The translations under genes and the position numbers were made by a program. The notes below the pieces were generated by a model, which ran no database searches, had not been told where the DNA came from, and worked only from the letters and a program-made list of their open reading frames with translations. Source: Leifsonia xyli (GTDB lineage Bacteria > Actinomycetota > Actinomycetes > Actinomycetales > Microbacteriaceae). From it: a DNA stretch of 64,000 nucleotides. Positions 46,959 to 54,774 of this stretch are shown here, in pieces. The stretch lies in NCBI GenBank assembly GCA_001647635.1, contig CP014761.1, positions 1,116,001 through 1,180,000 on the forward strand, given 5' to 3'. Positions within the stretch are counted from its first letter, which is position 1, and every line of letters starts with the position of its first letter.

Positions 46959-46974
46959 GGCCCGGAACCGGGCC
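46959..46974 (-). promoter_or_regulatory. GC hairpin abutting the 5' end of the riboswitch
   Basis: Perfect 7-bp stem GGCCCGG/CCGGGCC with a two-base gap, directly before the aptamer on the minus strand. It adds another CCGG next to the two used by the pseudoknot, so it could be an insulating helix or a competitor. Confidence 0.6.
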
Positions 46975-47055
46975 TGACCAGAAGGATACCGGAGTCCGTG
47001 GCGGCGTGTGACGCGAGCCGGGACCGACGTCGCCGGCCTCGGGTAGCGTTGCCGC

Positions 47056-48351
47056 ATGGCTGATCGCGAATACGGCTTCCGCACGCGGGCGATCCACGCG
47101 GGCAACATCCCCGACCCGGTGACCGGCGCCCGTGCGCTGCCGATCTACCAGACGAGCGCGTTCGTGTTCGACGACACCGCAGATGCCGCTGCGCGGTTCG
47201 CCCTGCAGAAGTACGGCAACATCTACTCGCGGCTCGCCAATCCGACCGTCGCGTCGTTCGAGGAGCGCATCGCCAGCCTCGAGGGCGGTCTCGGCGCGGT
47301 CGCGACCGCCTCCGGCCTCGCCGCGCAGTACATCACCTTCGCGTCGCTCGCCGGCGCCGGCGACCACATCGTCGCGTCCGCCAACCTCTACGGCGGCTCG
47401 ATCACCCAGCTGGATGTGACGCTGCGGCGCTTCGGCGTCGACACGACGTTCGTGCAGAGCTCCGACCCGGCCGACTACGCCGCGGCGATCACCGAGCGCA
47501 CCAAGATCCTGTTCGCCGAGACCATCGCGAATCCGTCGGGCGAGATCGCCGACATCGAAGGGCTGGCCGAGGTCGCGCACGCGGCGGGCATCCCGCTCGC
47601 CATCGACTCCACCATCGCGACCCCGTACCTCAACCGGCCGATCGAGTGGGGCGCCGACATCGTCATCCACTCTGCGACGAAGTTCCTCGGGGGCCATGGC
47701 ACGACCCTCGGCGGCGTCGTGGTCGAGAGCGGCCGCTTCGACTGGCACTCCGACAAGTTCCCGCTGTTCGGGCAGCCGGTGCCGTCGTACGGCGGGCTGC
47801 AGTGGTCGGGCAACTTCGGCGAGTACGCCTTCCTCACCCGCCTGCGGGCCGAGCAGCTGCGCGACATCGGGCCGGTGCTCGCGCCCCATTCCGCGTTCCT
47901 GCTGGCGCAGGGCGTCGAGACGCTCCCCTACCGCATCCAGGCGCACGTCGACAACGCCCGCAGGGTCGCCGAGTGGCTGGATGCGGACCCCCGCATCGAG
48001 ACGGTCTCCTGGGCCGGCCTGCCTGAGCACCCGCACCACGAGCGCGCGCAGAAGTACCTGCCCCTCGGGCCGGGCAGCGTGTTCAGCTTCGAGGTGAAGG
48101 GCGGCCGCGCGGTCGGGCAGAAGCTGATCGAGTCGGTGAACCTGGCCAGCCACCTGGCGAACATCGGCGACGCGAAGACGCTGGTGATCCATCCCGCGTC
48201 CACCACCCATGCTCAGCTCACGGAGCAGCAGCTCGTCGACGCGGGCGTGCGACCGGGCGGCGTGCGGATCAGCGTCGGCATCGAGGATGTCGACGACATC
48301 ATCTACGATCTCGACCAGGCGCTCACCATCGCGGTCGAGGAGGCAGCATGA
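47056..48351 (+). CDS. metY: O-acetylhomoserine aminocarboxypropyltransferase (O-acetylhomoserine sulfhydrylase)
   Basis: PLP enzyme making homocysteine directly from O-acetylhomoserine and sulfide in methionine synthesis. The 431 residues have FRTRAIHAGNIPDPVTGARA, the conserved IYSRLANPTVASFEERIA, the SGLAAQYITFASLAGAGDHI segment, and the cofactor Lys in IVIHSATKFLGGHGTTLGGV. The C-terminal VIHPASTTHAQLTEQQLVDA and GVRISVGIEDVDDII complete the family. TAGCGT lies six bases before the ATG. Its stop overlaps the CoA-binding gene start (ATGA), a common actinobacterial pair. Confidence 0.95.
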   Translation: MADREYGFRTRAIHAGNIPDPVTGARALPIYQTSAFVFDDTADAAARFALQKYGNIYSRLANPTVASFEERIASLEGGLGAVATASGLAAQYITFASLAGAGDHIVASANLYGGSITQLDVTLRRFGVDTTFVQSSDPADYAAAITERTKILFAETIANPSGEIADIEGLAEVAHAAGIPLAIDSTIATPYLNRPIEWGADIVIHSATKFLGGHGTTLGGVVVESGRFDWHSDKFPLFGQPVPSYGGLQWSGNFGEYAFLTRLRAEQLRDIGPVLAPHSAFLLAQGVETLPYRIQAHVDNARRVAEWLDADPRIETVSWAGLPEHPHHERAQKYLPLGPGSVFSFEVKGGRAVGQKLIESVNLASHLANIGDAKTLVIHPASTTHAQLTEQQLVDAGVRPGGVRISVGIEDVDDIIYDLDQALTIAVEEAA

Positions 48352-48920
48352 CAGACACGGCGACCACCGAGGTCCAGCTCGCGAACGGCCTGAGCTGCGA
48401 GCTCCCGGCCGACTCTCCGCTCGCCAAGCTGCTGAAGTCGCAACGCACGTGGGTCGGCCCGGACGCGAAGGAGCGGCTGCGCCTCCTGCGCGGGGCGAAG
48501 TCGGTCGCGATCGTCGGCGCGTCGCCGAACCCGGCGCGCTCGTCGTACTTCGTCGGCACCTACCTGCAGCAGTCGAGCGACTACCGCGTGTACTTCGTCA
48601 ACCCGAACGCGGACACGATCCTGGGGCAGCCCGCCTACCCCGACCTCGCGTCCCTGCCCGAGGTGCCGGACATCGTGGATGTGTTCCGCAAGGCGAGCGA
48701 CATCCCCGCGGTGATCGACGAGGTCGTCGCGATCGGCGCTCCGACGGTGTGGGTGCAGCTCGGGATCTGGAACCAGGAGGCCGCCGAGTACGGCGAGTCG
48801 AAGGGCCTGAACGTCGTCATGGACCGGTGCATCAAGATCGAGCACGCGCGGTTCCACGGCGGCCTTCACCTGCTCGGGTTCGACACCGGGCAGATCACGG
48901 CGCGCAAGACCATCCGCTAG
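48348..48920 (+). CDS. CoA-binding domain protein (YccU-like)
   Basis: A 190-residue single-domain protein with a Rossmann fold of the CoA-binding family, lacking the acyl-CoA synthetase partner domains. The nucleotide-binding turn is SVAIVGASPNPARSSYFVG, followed by VYFVNPNADTILGQPAYPDL, DIVDVFRKASDIPAVIDEVV and the conserved VWVQLGIWNQEAAEYGESKG ending VVMDRCIKIEHAR. Function is not established. It is translationally coupled to metY, suggesting a role linked to sulfur amino acid or CoA/thiol metabolism. Confidence 0.88.
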   Translation: MTDTATTEVQLANGLSCELPADSPLAKLLKSQRTWVGPDAKERLRLLRGAKSVAIVGASPNPARSSYFVGTYLQQSSDYRVYFVNPNADTILGQPAYPDLASLPEVPDIVDVFRKASDIPAVIDEVVAIGAPTVWVQLGIWNQEAAEYGESKGLNVVMDRCIKIEHARFHGGLHLLGFDTGQITARKTIR

Positions 48921-48925
48921 CCCCG

Positions 48926-49507
48926 TCAGGCGCGCGCCACGATGTGGAAGACGTGCCAGTGCTTCGGGCCCTCGAACGACATCCCGCGGCGGTCGTCCTC
49001 GACCAGCTGGAGCACGTCCATCCCGGCGAGCATCCCCTCCACCTGGGCGCGGTCGTGGAAGCTCATGTGCTCCCGCCCCGCCCACTCGTCGTGCGGACCG
49101 AAGAGCTCGCCCGCGAACAGAGCGCCGGGCCGGAGTGCCTCGCGCACGTCCGCCCACAGGTACGGGAAGTGGCTCTCATCGCAGAACGGGAGCGCGAACC
49201 CCGCGTAGACGAGATCCGCCTGCGGCAGCTCGCCCAGCTGCTCGAACGGCGCACGGCGCACCGTGACCCGCGCGGACGCCTCGGGCGACATCCCGGCCCG
49301 CACCCGCTGCTCCACGCCCGGGTCGGAGTCGACGGCCAGCACGCGCCAGCCGCGCTCAGCCAGGTGCCGGGTCTCGACCCCGTCGCCGCAGCCGAGGTCG
49401 ATCGCGTCGCCCGGCTCGCCGTCCCACGCGGCGAGCGCGCTCTGGAACGTGGGGCGCACGCCGCGTCCGCCCTGCTCCTCGTAGAACTGCGACCAGTCGA
49501 ACGCCAT
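48926..49507 (-). CDS. Class I SAM-dependent methyltransferase
   Basis: A 193-residue methyltransferase with SAM motif I AIDLGCGDGVETRHLAERG, the acidic loop RVLAVDSDPGVEQRVRAG, and PQADLVYAGFALPFCDESHF as motif II/III. The substrate is unknown; relatives include TehB-like enzymes. The ATG at 49507 lies seven bases after a TAGGCT box, supporting a leaderless start. It is divergent from the SARP-type regulator and convergent with the CoA-binding gene. Confidence 0.87.
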   Translation of the reverse strand: MAFDWSQFYEEQGGRGVRPTFQSALAAWDGEPGDAIDLGCGDGVETRHLAERGWRVLAVDSDPGVEQRVRAGMSPEASARVTVRRAPFEQLGELPQADLVYAGFALPFCDESHFPYLWADVREALRPGALFAGELFGPHDEWAGREHMSFHDRAQVEGMLAGMDVLQLVEDDRRGMSFEGPKHWHVFHIVARA

Positions 49508-49559
49508 GGGGCCGAGCCTACACACGCTCCGGATGCCCGCACTGGCTAAGATCGGGCGG

Positions 49560-52500
49560 GTGCAGACCGCGCCTCCGCCTCCCCGTGTCGCCGTGCTCGG
49601 CCCGGTGCTCGTGGAGGATCGGACCGGCGCTCTGACCGAGCCCGCGGGGGCGCTGGGGAAGAGCCTGATCGTCGCCCTCGTGCTGGCGCGCGGCGCGGCG
49701 AGCGTCCCGTCGCTCATCGAGGATCTGTGGGACGACGCGCCGCCCCGGCAGGAGCGCGCGGCGCTGCAGACGCTGGTTTCGCGGGTGCGGACGACGAGCG
49801 CCGACGGCCTGCTCGAGTCGACGCCCAGCGGTTACGCGCTCGCCGTTCCCCCGGAGCAGACCGACCTGGGCCGCGCACGCCAGGCGCTCGCGCGGGCGAC
49901 GGCGGCACTCGAGGCGGGCGACGCCGCATCCGCCGAGGCCCAGGCGACGACCGCACTGGCCCTGTGGCGCGGTGAGCCCGGCGCAGAACTGGGCGGCTCG
50001 CCCCTGGGCGACGAGCTCGGCCGCACCGCGGCATCCCTCCGCGACGACCTGCTCCTCACCCGGTCCCGCGCGCGGCGCGCGACCGGGGACCATGCCGGCG
50101 CACTCGCCGACCTGCTTCCGCTGATCGAGCAGCGCCCGCTGGACGAGACGCTGCGGCTGGAGCAGCTGCGCGCCCTCGCCGCAGCCGGCCGCCGCAGCGA
50201 GGCCCTGCTCGCCTTCGCCGACCTCAAGGAGGCCCTGCTCGACCGGCTGGGGACACGTCCCGGCCCCGAGCTGGTCGCCCTCAACGCCGAGCTCCTCGCC
50301 GCCGACGAGGAGGAGCGGCCGGTCGCGCCCCGCCGCGTCCGGATCGGCCTCCGCACCGCACCGAACGCCCTGGTCGGCCGCGAGTACGACCTGGAGGCCG
50401 TCGAGGACCTGGTGGCCACCTCCCGCCTGACGACCATCCTCGGCGCGGGCGGCCTGGGCAAGACGCGCCTGGCGCAGGAGGTCGGCAACCGCGCCCTGCA
50501 CACCCCGGCGGTGATCGTGGTCGAGCTGGCGAGCGTCCGGTCGGGCGAGGATGTCGAGCTCGCGTTCGCGTCCACGCTGGGCATCCGGGAGGCCCGGGCG
50601 ACGCGGCCCACCGATCCGGGCGCCGCGCTCGACCTGCGCTCGCGCATCCTCGGCCTGCTCAGCGAGCGCGAGACGCTGCTGATCGTCGACAACTGCGAGC
50701 ACATCGTGGACGCGGCGGCCGCCTACGTGCAGGACATCCTCGACTCCACGACGACCGTGCGGGTGCTGGCGACGAGCCGCGCACCGCTCGCGATCGGCGC
50801 CGAGCGCGTCTACCCGCTCGACTCGTTGAAGAGCACCGACGGGCACGGCCACCGCGACGGCGACTACGGCCCGGCGGTCGCGCTGTTCGTCGAGCGCGCC
50901 CGCGCCGCGCGTCCCGGCGCGATCCTGCCGCTCGACGTCGTCGCCCGACTCTGCGACCGCCTGGACGGCCTCCCCCTCGCCATCGAGCTGGCCGCTGCCC
51001 GCACACGGTCGCTGTCGGTGGACGAGATCGAGCGCCGGCTCGGCAACCGCTTCGCGCTGCTGACCGGCGGCGAGCGCACCGCCCCGGAACGCCACCGCAC
51101 CCTCCTAGCAGTCATCGAGTGGAGCTGGAACCTCCTCACCGGCTCCGAGCAGGCGCTGCTGCGGCGGCTGTCCCGGTTCCCCGACGGCTTCAGCACCGAG
51201 GCCGCCGAAGCGGTCGCGGGCACCGCGGCGCCGACCGTGCTCGACGACCTGGACGCGCTGGTCGCGCAGTCGCTCGTGACGGTGATCGAGGATCGTGCCA
51301 CGGGCATCCTCCGCTACCGGATGCTCGAGACGGTGCGCGAGTTCGGAGACCGCGAATTGGAGGAGGCCGGCGAGGAGGACACGGTCGTCGCCGGAATGGA
51401 CGCGTGGGCCGTCGCCTTCTGCACCGACGCCCTGGGCACGATGTCGGGCCGGGATCAGGTGCGCACCATCCAGCGCGTCACCGCTGAACAGGACAATCTG
51501 GTCGCGGTGCTGCGGTCCGCCCTGGGCGACGAGCGTCGCGAGACCGTCGCCATCGTCTTTGCGACGCTGTCGTACTACTGGTCGCTGCGGAGCGCGCACT
51601 CGGAGGTGCTCGGGTTCGGCACCCCCGTGCTCGCGCTGCTGAAGGACTGGGAGGCGCCGGAGGCCGTCCGCGACGCGTTCGGCGCGAGCTTGACCCTGAT
51701 CGGGGCCACGTTCCTCTTCGTCGACCTGCGGACGTCGGCCCGCGCCATCTCGCGGCTGCGACGGCTGCGGCGCGAGCGACCGTTCGACGACAGGCGGTTG
51801 GATGCGATGGCGGCTCTCCTCCTCGCGGCGGCCAAGCTGGAGACCGGCATGGCGCTGCTCACCGAGTACGCGGACTCCGACGACCCCGCCAGCGCGGCGA
51901 TCGGCAACCTCCTGCTGTCGCAGGTGCGCGAGAACGCGGGCGAGCTGGACGCCGCCCTCGTGACGGCGCAGCGGGCGTGGGAGGCGGCGCAGGTCGTCGG
52001 CGATGCGTGGTCGCTGGCCTCGGCGGCGCAGTCGATCGCGCAGTCGCACAGCGAGCTCGCGCACCCCGCGGAGGCGCTGGAGTGGGGGCAGCGCGCGTAC
52101 GACCAGATGGAGCTGCTGCGGGCCGACGGTGACCTCCGGCAGCTGGACTGGCTGATCGCGATCAACGCGATCGCCGTCGGCGACACCGAGCGCGGGCGGC
52201 GGCTGCTGGAGCGCTACCTCGCGGCCGAGGTGGACCGCACCGGCTTCGACTACTCCGACTACTACGCGATCGGCTTCGCCGGGATGGCGGAGATCGCGCG
52301 CGCCGAGGGCGACGCCGCCGAGGCGGTCCGGCTGTACGGGCAGGCGCTGGGCGCCGTCTCGGAGACGCAGGACAACCCGGCGAGCGCACTCAGCCCCTGG
52401 CTGATCATGCTGGGAGCCGCGGGCCTGATCACCCGGCTGCGCGTGCAGGCGGAGGAGCCCGGCGTGACGGAACCGGCGGAGACGGATGCGGCCGCGGTCG

Positions 52501-52859
52501 CGCTGCGCACGCGCATCCTGGTCACGGCGCGGCTCAAGCCGCCGTCGCTCGACCAGCCCGTGATGGGCTCCGGGTTCGTCGGGCTGGCGGCGTGGATGCT
52601 CGACCCGGCCATCGCCGGGCGACGCACCGCCGCCGACCGGGAACGCTGGATCGACACCGGATTCGCGCTGTTCGCCCTCGCCGAGCGCGCGAACTCGCGA
52701 CAGGATGTGGCCAGCCTCCACCGCGACGAGCTCGCGGCCCGCTTCGTGGCGGACCACGGCGAGGAGCGGCTGGCCGCGGCGCGCCTCGAGGTCGGTGACG
52801 CCTCCCCAGCCGAAGCCGTGCGTCGCGGACTTGAGTTGCTCTCGGATCTGCGTATTTAG
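49560..52859 (+). CDS. AfsR/SARP-type regulator: wHTH-BTAD domains fused to an ATPase and TPR region
   Basis: A 1099-residue transcription regulator. Residues about 8-85 form an OmpR-like winged helix (LIEDLWDDAPPRQERAALQT, LVSRVRTTSADGLLESTPSG); about 95-245 the bacterial transcriptional activation domain; an NB-ARC-type ATPase follows with Walker A GAGGLGKTRLAQE near residue 300 and LLIVDNCEHIVDAAAAYVQD. The rest is TPR-like. AfsR-type activators bind 11-bp-spaced direct repeats upstream of -10 boxes, and such a site lies at 53689-53717. TAAGAT lies seven bases before GTG 49560. Targets may include the HTH-ClpN and DrrAB genes downstream. Confidence 0.92.
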   Translation: MQTAPPPPRVAVLGPVLVEDRTGALTEPAGALGKSLIVALVLARGAASVPSLIEDLWDDAPPRQERAALQTLVSRVRTTSADGLLESTPSGYALAVPPEQTDLGRARQALARATAALEAGDAASAEAQATTALALWRGEPGAELGGSPLGDELGRTAASLRDDLLLTRSRARRATGDHAGALADLLPLIEQRPLDETLRLEQLRALAAAGRRSEALLAFADLKEALLDRLGTRPGPELVALNAELLAADEEERPVAPRRVRIGLRTAPNALVGREYDLEAVEDLVATSRLTTILGAGGLGKTRLAQEVGNRALHTPAVIVVELASVRSGEDVELAFASTLGIREARATRPTDPGAALDLRSRILGLLSERETLLIVDNCEHIVDAAAAYVQDILDSTTTVRVLATSRAPLAIGAERVYPLDSLKSTDGHGHRDGDYGPAVALFVERARAARPGAILPLDVVARLCDRLDGLPLAIELAAARTRSLSVDEIERRLGNRFALLTGGERTAPERHRTLLAVIEWSWNLLTGSEQALLRRLSRFPDGFSTEAAEAVAGTAAPTVLDDLDALVAQSLVTVIEDRATGILRYRMLETVREFGDRELEEAGEEDTVVAGMDAWAVAFCTDALGTMSGRDQVRTIQRVTAEQDNLVAVLRSALGDERRETVAIVFATLSYYWSLRSAHSEVLGFGTPVLALLKDWEAPEAVRDAFGASLTLIGATFLFVDLRTSARAISRLRRLRRERPFDDRRLDAMAALLLAAAKLETGMALLTEYADSDDPASAAIGNLLLSQVRENAGELDAALVTAQRAWEAAQVVGDAWSLASAAQSIAQSHSELAHPAEALEWGQRAYDQMELLRADGDLRQLDWLIAINAIAVGDTERGRRLLERYLAAEVDRTGFDYSDYYAIGFAGMAEIARAEGDAAEAVRLYGQALGAVSETQDNPASALSPWLIMLGAAGLITRLRVQAEEPGVTEPAETDAAAVALRTRILVTARLKPPSLDQPVMGSGFVGLAAWMLDPAIAGRRTAADRERWIDTGFALFALAERANSRQDVASLHRDELAARFVADHGEERLAAARLEVGDASPAEAVRRGLELLSDLRI

Positions 52860-52902
52860 CAACTTCTGTTGACAAAGGGGGATAAGCAACTATTGTTGCT
52901 TA
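52859..52902 (+). promoter_or_regulatory. Promoter with two GCAAC-N4-GTTGC-type operators
   Basis: -35 TTGACA (52869-52874) and -10 TATTGT (52891-52896), 16-base spacing, seven bases before the GTG start. Operator 1 is GCAAC-TTCT-GTTGA (52859-52872), overlapping the -35. Operator 2 is GCAAC-TATT-GTTGC (52886-52899), extended to a perfect 8-bp-arm palindrome at 52883-52902 and covering the -10. This layout suits strong autorepression. Confidence 0.75.
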
Positions 52903-52903
52903 C

Positions 52904-53146
52904 GTGAACCCCACCACGCCGTTCCCCGACCCCGTCGGCGGCGTCGCCGACGGCCTCGCCGCCGTCGTCGCCCTCCGCGAGCTGGCCGACCGCCTCGAAG
53001 ACGCCGAGGTCGAACGCGCCCTCCGCGAGGGCTGGACCTGGACGCAGATCGCCGACGCGCTCGGCGTGACCCGGCAGGCCGTCCACAAGAAGCACCTCCG
53101 CCGTGTGGCCGCCGCCGGCGTCGAACTGAGGAGACGCAATGTCTGA
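52904..53146 (+). CDS. Small helix-turn-helix protein
   Basis: An 80-residue DNA-binding protein. After an Ala-rich helix (ADGLAAVVALRELADRLED), the HTH reads LREGWTWTQIADALGVTRQA, then VHKKHLRRVAAAGVEL. GTG at 52904 starts seven bases after the TATTGT box, so the transcript is probably leaderless. The stop overlaps the ClpN gene by eight bases. Such HTH/Clp-N pairs recur in actinobacteria, and the palindromes over its promoter are the likely binding sites. Target genes are unknown. Confidence 0.85.
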   Translation: MNPTTPFPDPVGGVADGLAAVVALRELADRLEDAEVERALREGWTWTQIADALGVTRQAVHKKHLRRVAAAGVELRRRNV

Positions 53147-53648
53147 CATTCCCGCTGGAAGCAGCCAGAACCTCCCGGGCCAGCCGCTGTCGCGCGCGCT
53201 GCGGCCCGTCATCGTCCGGTCGGTCGTCGAGGCGCAGCAGCGAGGCGCCGCGGCCGTCGAGGCCGAGCACCTGCTGCTCGCCCTGTCCCGCGACGGCAGC
53301 ACCGCCGTCCGCGCGGCGCTCGCCGACGCCGGGCTGAGCCCCGACGAGGTGGAGGCGGCCCTGACAGCCGAGCGCACCGCGAGCCTCGCGGTAGCCGGCG
53401 TCACCGCACCGGCGGCGGACCGTCTCGCCGCCGCGCCTCGGGTGTCCCGACCGCGCTGGGGAGCCTCCGCTCGGGAGGCGCTCGTGCGCGCCCACCGCGT
53501 CTCCTCCGCCCACCACCGTCAGAGGATGGCGGAGCTCGACCTTCTCGCCGCCCTTCTCCGACTCGAACTCGGCACCGTCCCGCGTGCACTCACCCTGGCC
53601 GGGATCGACCGCCCGGGACTGCTCGACGCCGCTCGCCGCGCCGCCTGA
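53139..53648 (+). CDS. Stand-alone Clp N-terminal domain protein
   Basis: A 169-residue protein consisting of a Clp N-domain only, without the AAA ATPase. The two repeats are visible: EAQQRGAAAVEAEHLLLALS and, after a flexible Ala/Pro linker, SAREALVRAHRVSSAHHRQR followed by ELDLLAALLRLELGTVPRAL. Clp N-domains bind substrates or adaptors of ClpC/ClpA. Being translated with an HTH protein, it may be a sensor or adaptor that frees or degrades its partner; this is inference. A GAGGAGA site precedes the ATG. Confidence 0.88.
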   Translation: MSDIPAGSSQNLPGQPLSRALRPVIVRSVVEAQQRGAAAVEAEHLLLALSRDGSTAVRAALADAGLSPDEVEAALTAERTASLAVAGVTAPAADRLAAAPRVSRPRWGASAREALVRAHRVSSAHHRQRMAELDLLAALLRLELGTVPRALTLAGIDRPGLLDAARRAA

Positions 53649-53688
53649 GCGCTCCTCTCACACGCCCTTACAGCCACCCCTCCGCCGT

Positions 53689-53732
53689 GTAAGCGGCACG
53701 TAAGGGCGATGTAAGCGCGCCCGCACATCATC
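53689..53732 (+). promoter_or_regulatory. Three GTAAG direct repeats at 11-bp spacing, SARP-type binding site
   Basis: TGTAAGC (53689-53695), CGTAAGG (53700-53706) and TGTAAGC (53711-53717) recur at exactly 11 bp, the spacing known for SARP activators. An inverted CTTAC lies at 53668-53672. About eight bases after the last repeat comes a CATCAT-like -10 (53727-53732). The site is upstream of the DrrAB-type exporter. Confidence 0.6.
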
Positions 53733-53766
53733 GGAGCATCACCATTCCCACCAGGAAAGGAACACC

Positions 53767-54774
53767 ATGACTCGAAGCTCGGAGTGGGCCGTCGAAGCCC
53801 ACGGGCTCGTCAAGACCTTCGGCGACAACCGCGCGGTCGACGGCGTCGACCTCACCGTGCGCGCCGGCGCCGTCTACGGCGTCCTCGGCCCGAACGGGGC
53901 CGGCAAGACCACCACCATCTCCATGCTCGCCACCCTGCTGAAGCCGGACGCGGGCGAGGCCTTCATCTTCGGCCACGACATCCGCCGCGAGCAGCAGGTC
54001 GTCCGCCAGCTCATCGGCGTGACCGCCCAGTTCGCGTCCGTCGACGAGACGCTGTCGGCCAACGAGAACCTGATGATCTTCTCCCGCCTGCTCGGCCTGT
54101 CCGGCCGCGAGGCGCGCGCCAAGACGGCCGAACTGCTCGAGGAGTTCGGGCTCACGGACGCGGCCAAGCGCCCGCTGAAGAAGTTCTCCGGCGGCATGCG
54201 CCGCCGCCTCGACCTGGCCGCCAGCCTCATCGCCCAGCCGCCGCTCATCTTCCTCGACGAGCCGACCACCGGGCTCGACCCACGGACCCGCGCGCAGATG
54301 TGGGACACCATCCGGCGTCTGGTCTCCACCGGCTCCACGGTGCTGCTCACCACGCAGTACCTGGACGAGGCCGACCAGCTGGCCGACCGGATCGCGGTCA
54401 TCGACCGCGGCCGCGTCGTCGCCGAGGGCACCGCCGACGAGCTGAAGGCGTCGGTCGGCGAGTCGTCGCTGCAGTTGCGCCTGGCCGACCCGGCCGACAT
54501 CGAGGACGCGCGCCGCGCGATCCAGACCGTGCTCGGTGTGGATGCGGTCGTCTCGCCCGAAGGCTCTCGCATCACCGCGCCCATGCGGGATGCGGACGCG
54601 GTCACCGACCTCTTCGTGACCTTCCGCGAGGCCGGCATCCACCTGCAGGAGATGTCCGTGCAGAAGCCCACGCTCGACGAGGTGTTCCTCACCCTCACCG
54701 GCCACGGCGTCACGGATGAGAACAGCGACGAGAAGTCGGACGAGGAGTCCGCGGAAGAAGAGGTCCACGCATGA
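53767..54774 (+). CDS. DrrA-type ABC exporter ATP-binding protein
   Basis: ATPase of the daunorubicin-resistance (DrrA) exporter family, 335 residues. Walker A is VLGPNGAGKTTTISMLATLL, the Q-loop lies in GVTAQFASVDETLSANENL, the signature is KFSGGMRRRLDLAASLIAQ, Walker B LIFLDEPTTGLDPRTRAQM, and VLLTTQYLDEADQLADRIAV supplies the H-loop region with Gln in place of the usual His, a DrrA feature. The C-terminal DUF4162-like part ends in an acidic tail (SDEKSDEESAEEE). Its stop overlaps the permease start (ATGA). Confidence 0.94.
   Translation: MTRSSEWAVEAHGLVKTFGDNRAVDGVDLTVRAGAVYGVLGPNGAGKTTTISMLATLLKPDAGEAFIFGHDIRREQQVVRQLIGVTAQFASVDETLSANENLMIFSRLLGLSGREARAKTAELLEEFGLTDAAKRPLKKFSGGMRRRLDLAASLIAQPPLIFLDEPTTGLDPRTRAQMWDTIRRLVSTGSTVLLTTQYLDEADQLADRIAVIDRGRVVAEGTADELKASVGESSLQLRLADPADIEDARRAIQTVLGVDAVVSPEGSRITAPMRDADAVTDLFVTFREAGIHLQEMSVQKPTLDEVFLTLTGHGVTDENSDEKSDEESAEEEVHA

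Noticed and set aside
49518..52889. Very long minus-strand readings opposite the AfsR-like gene
   Set aside because: Codon-position shadows with Arg/Gly/His-rich composition and no motifs; the plus strand holds clear domains.
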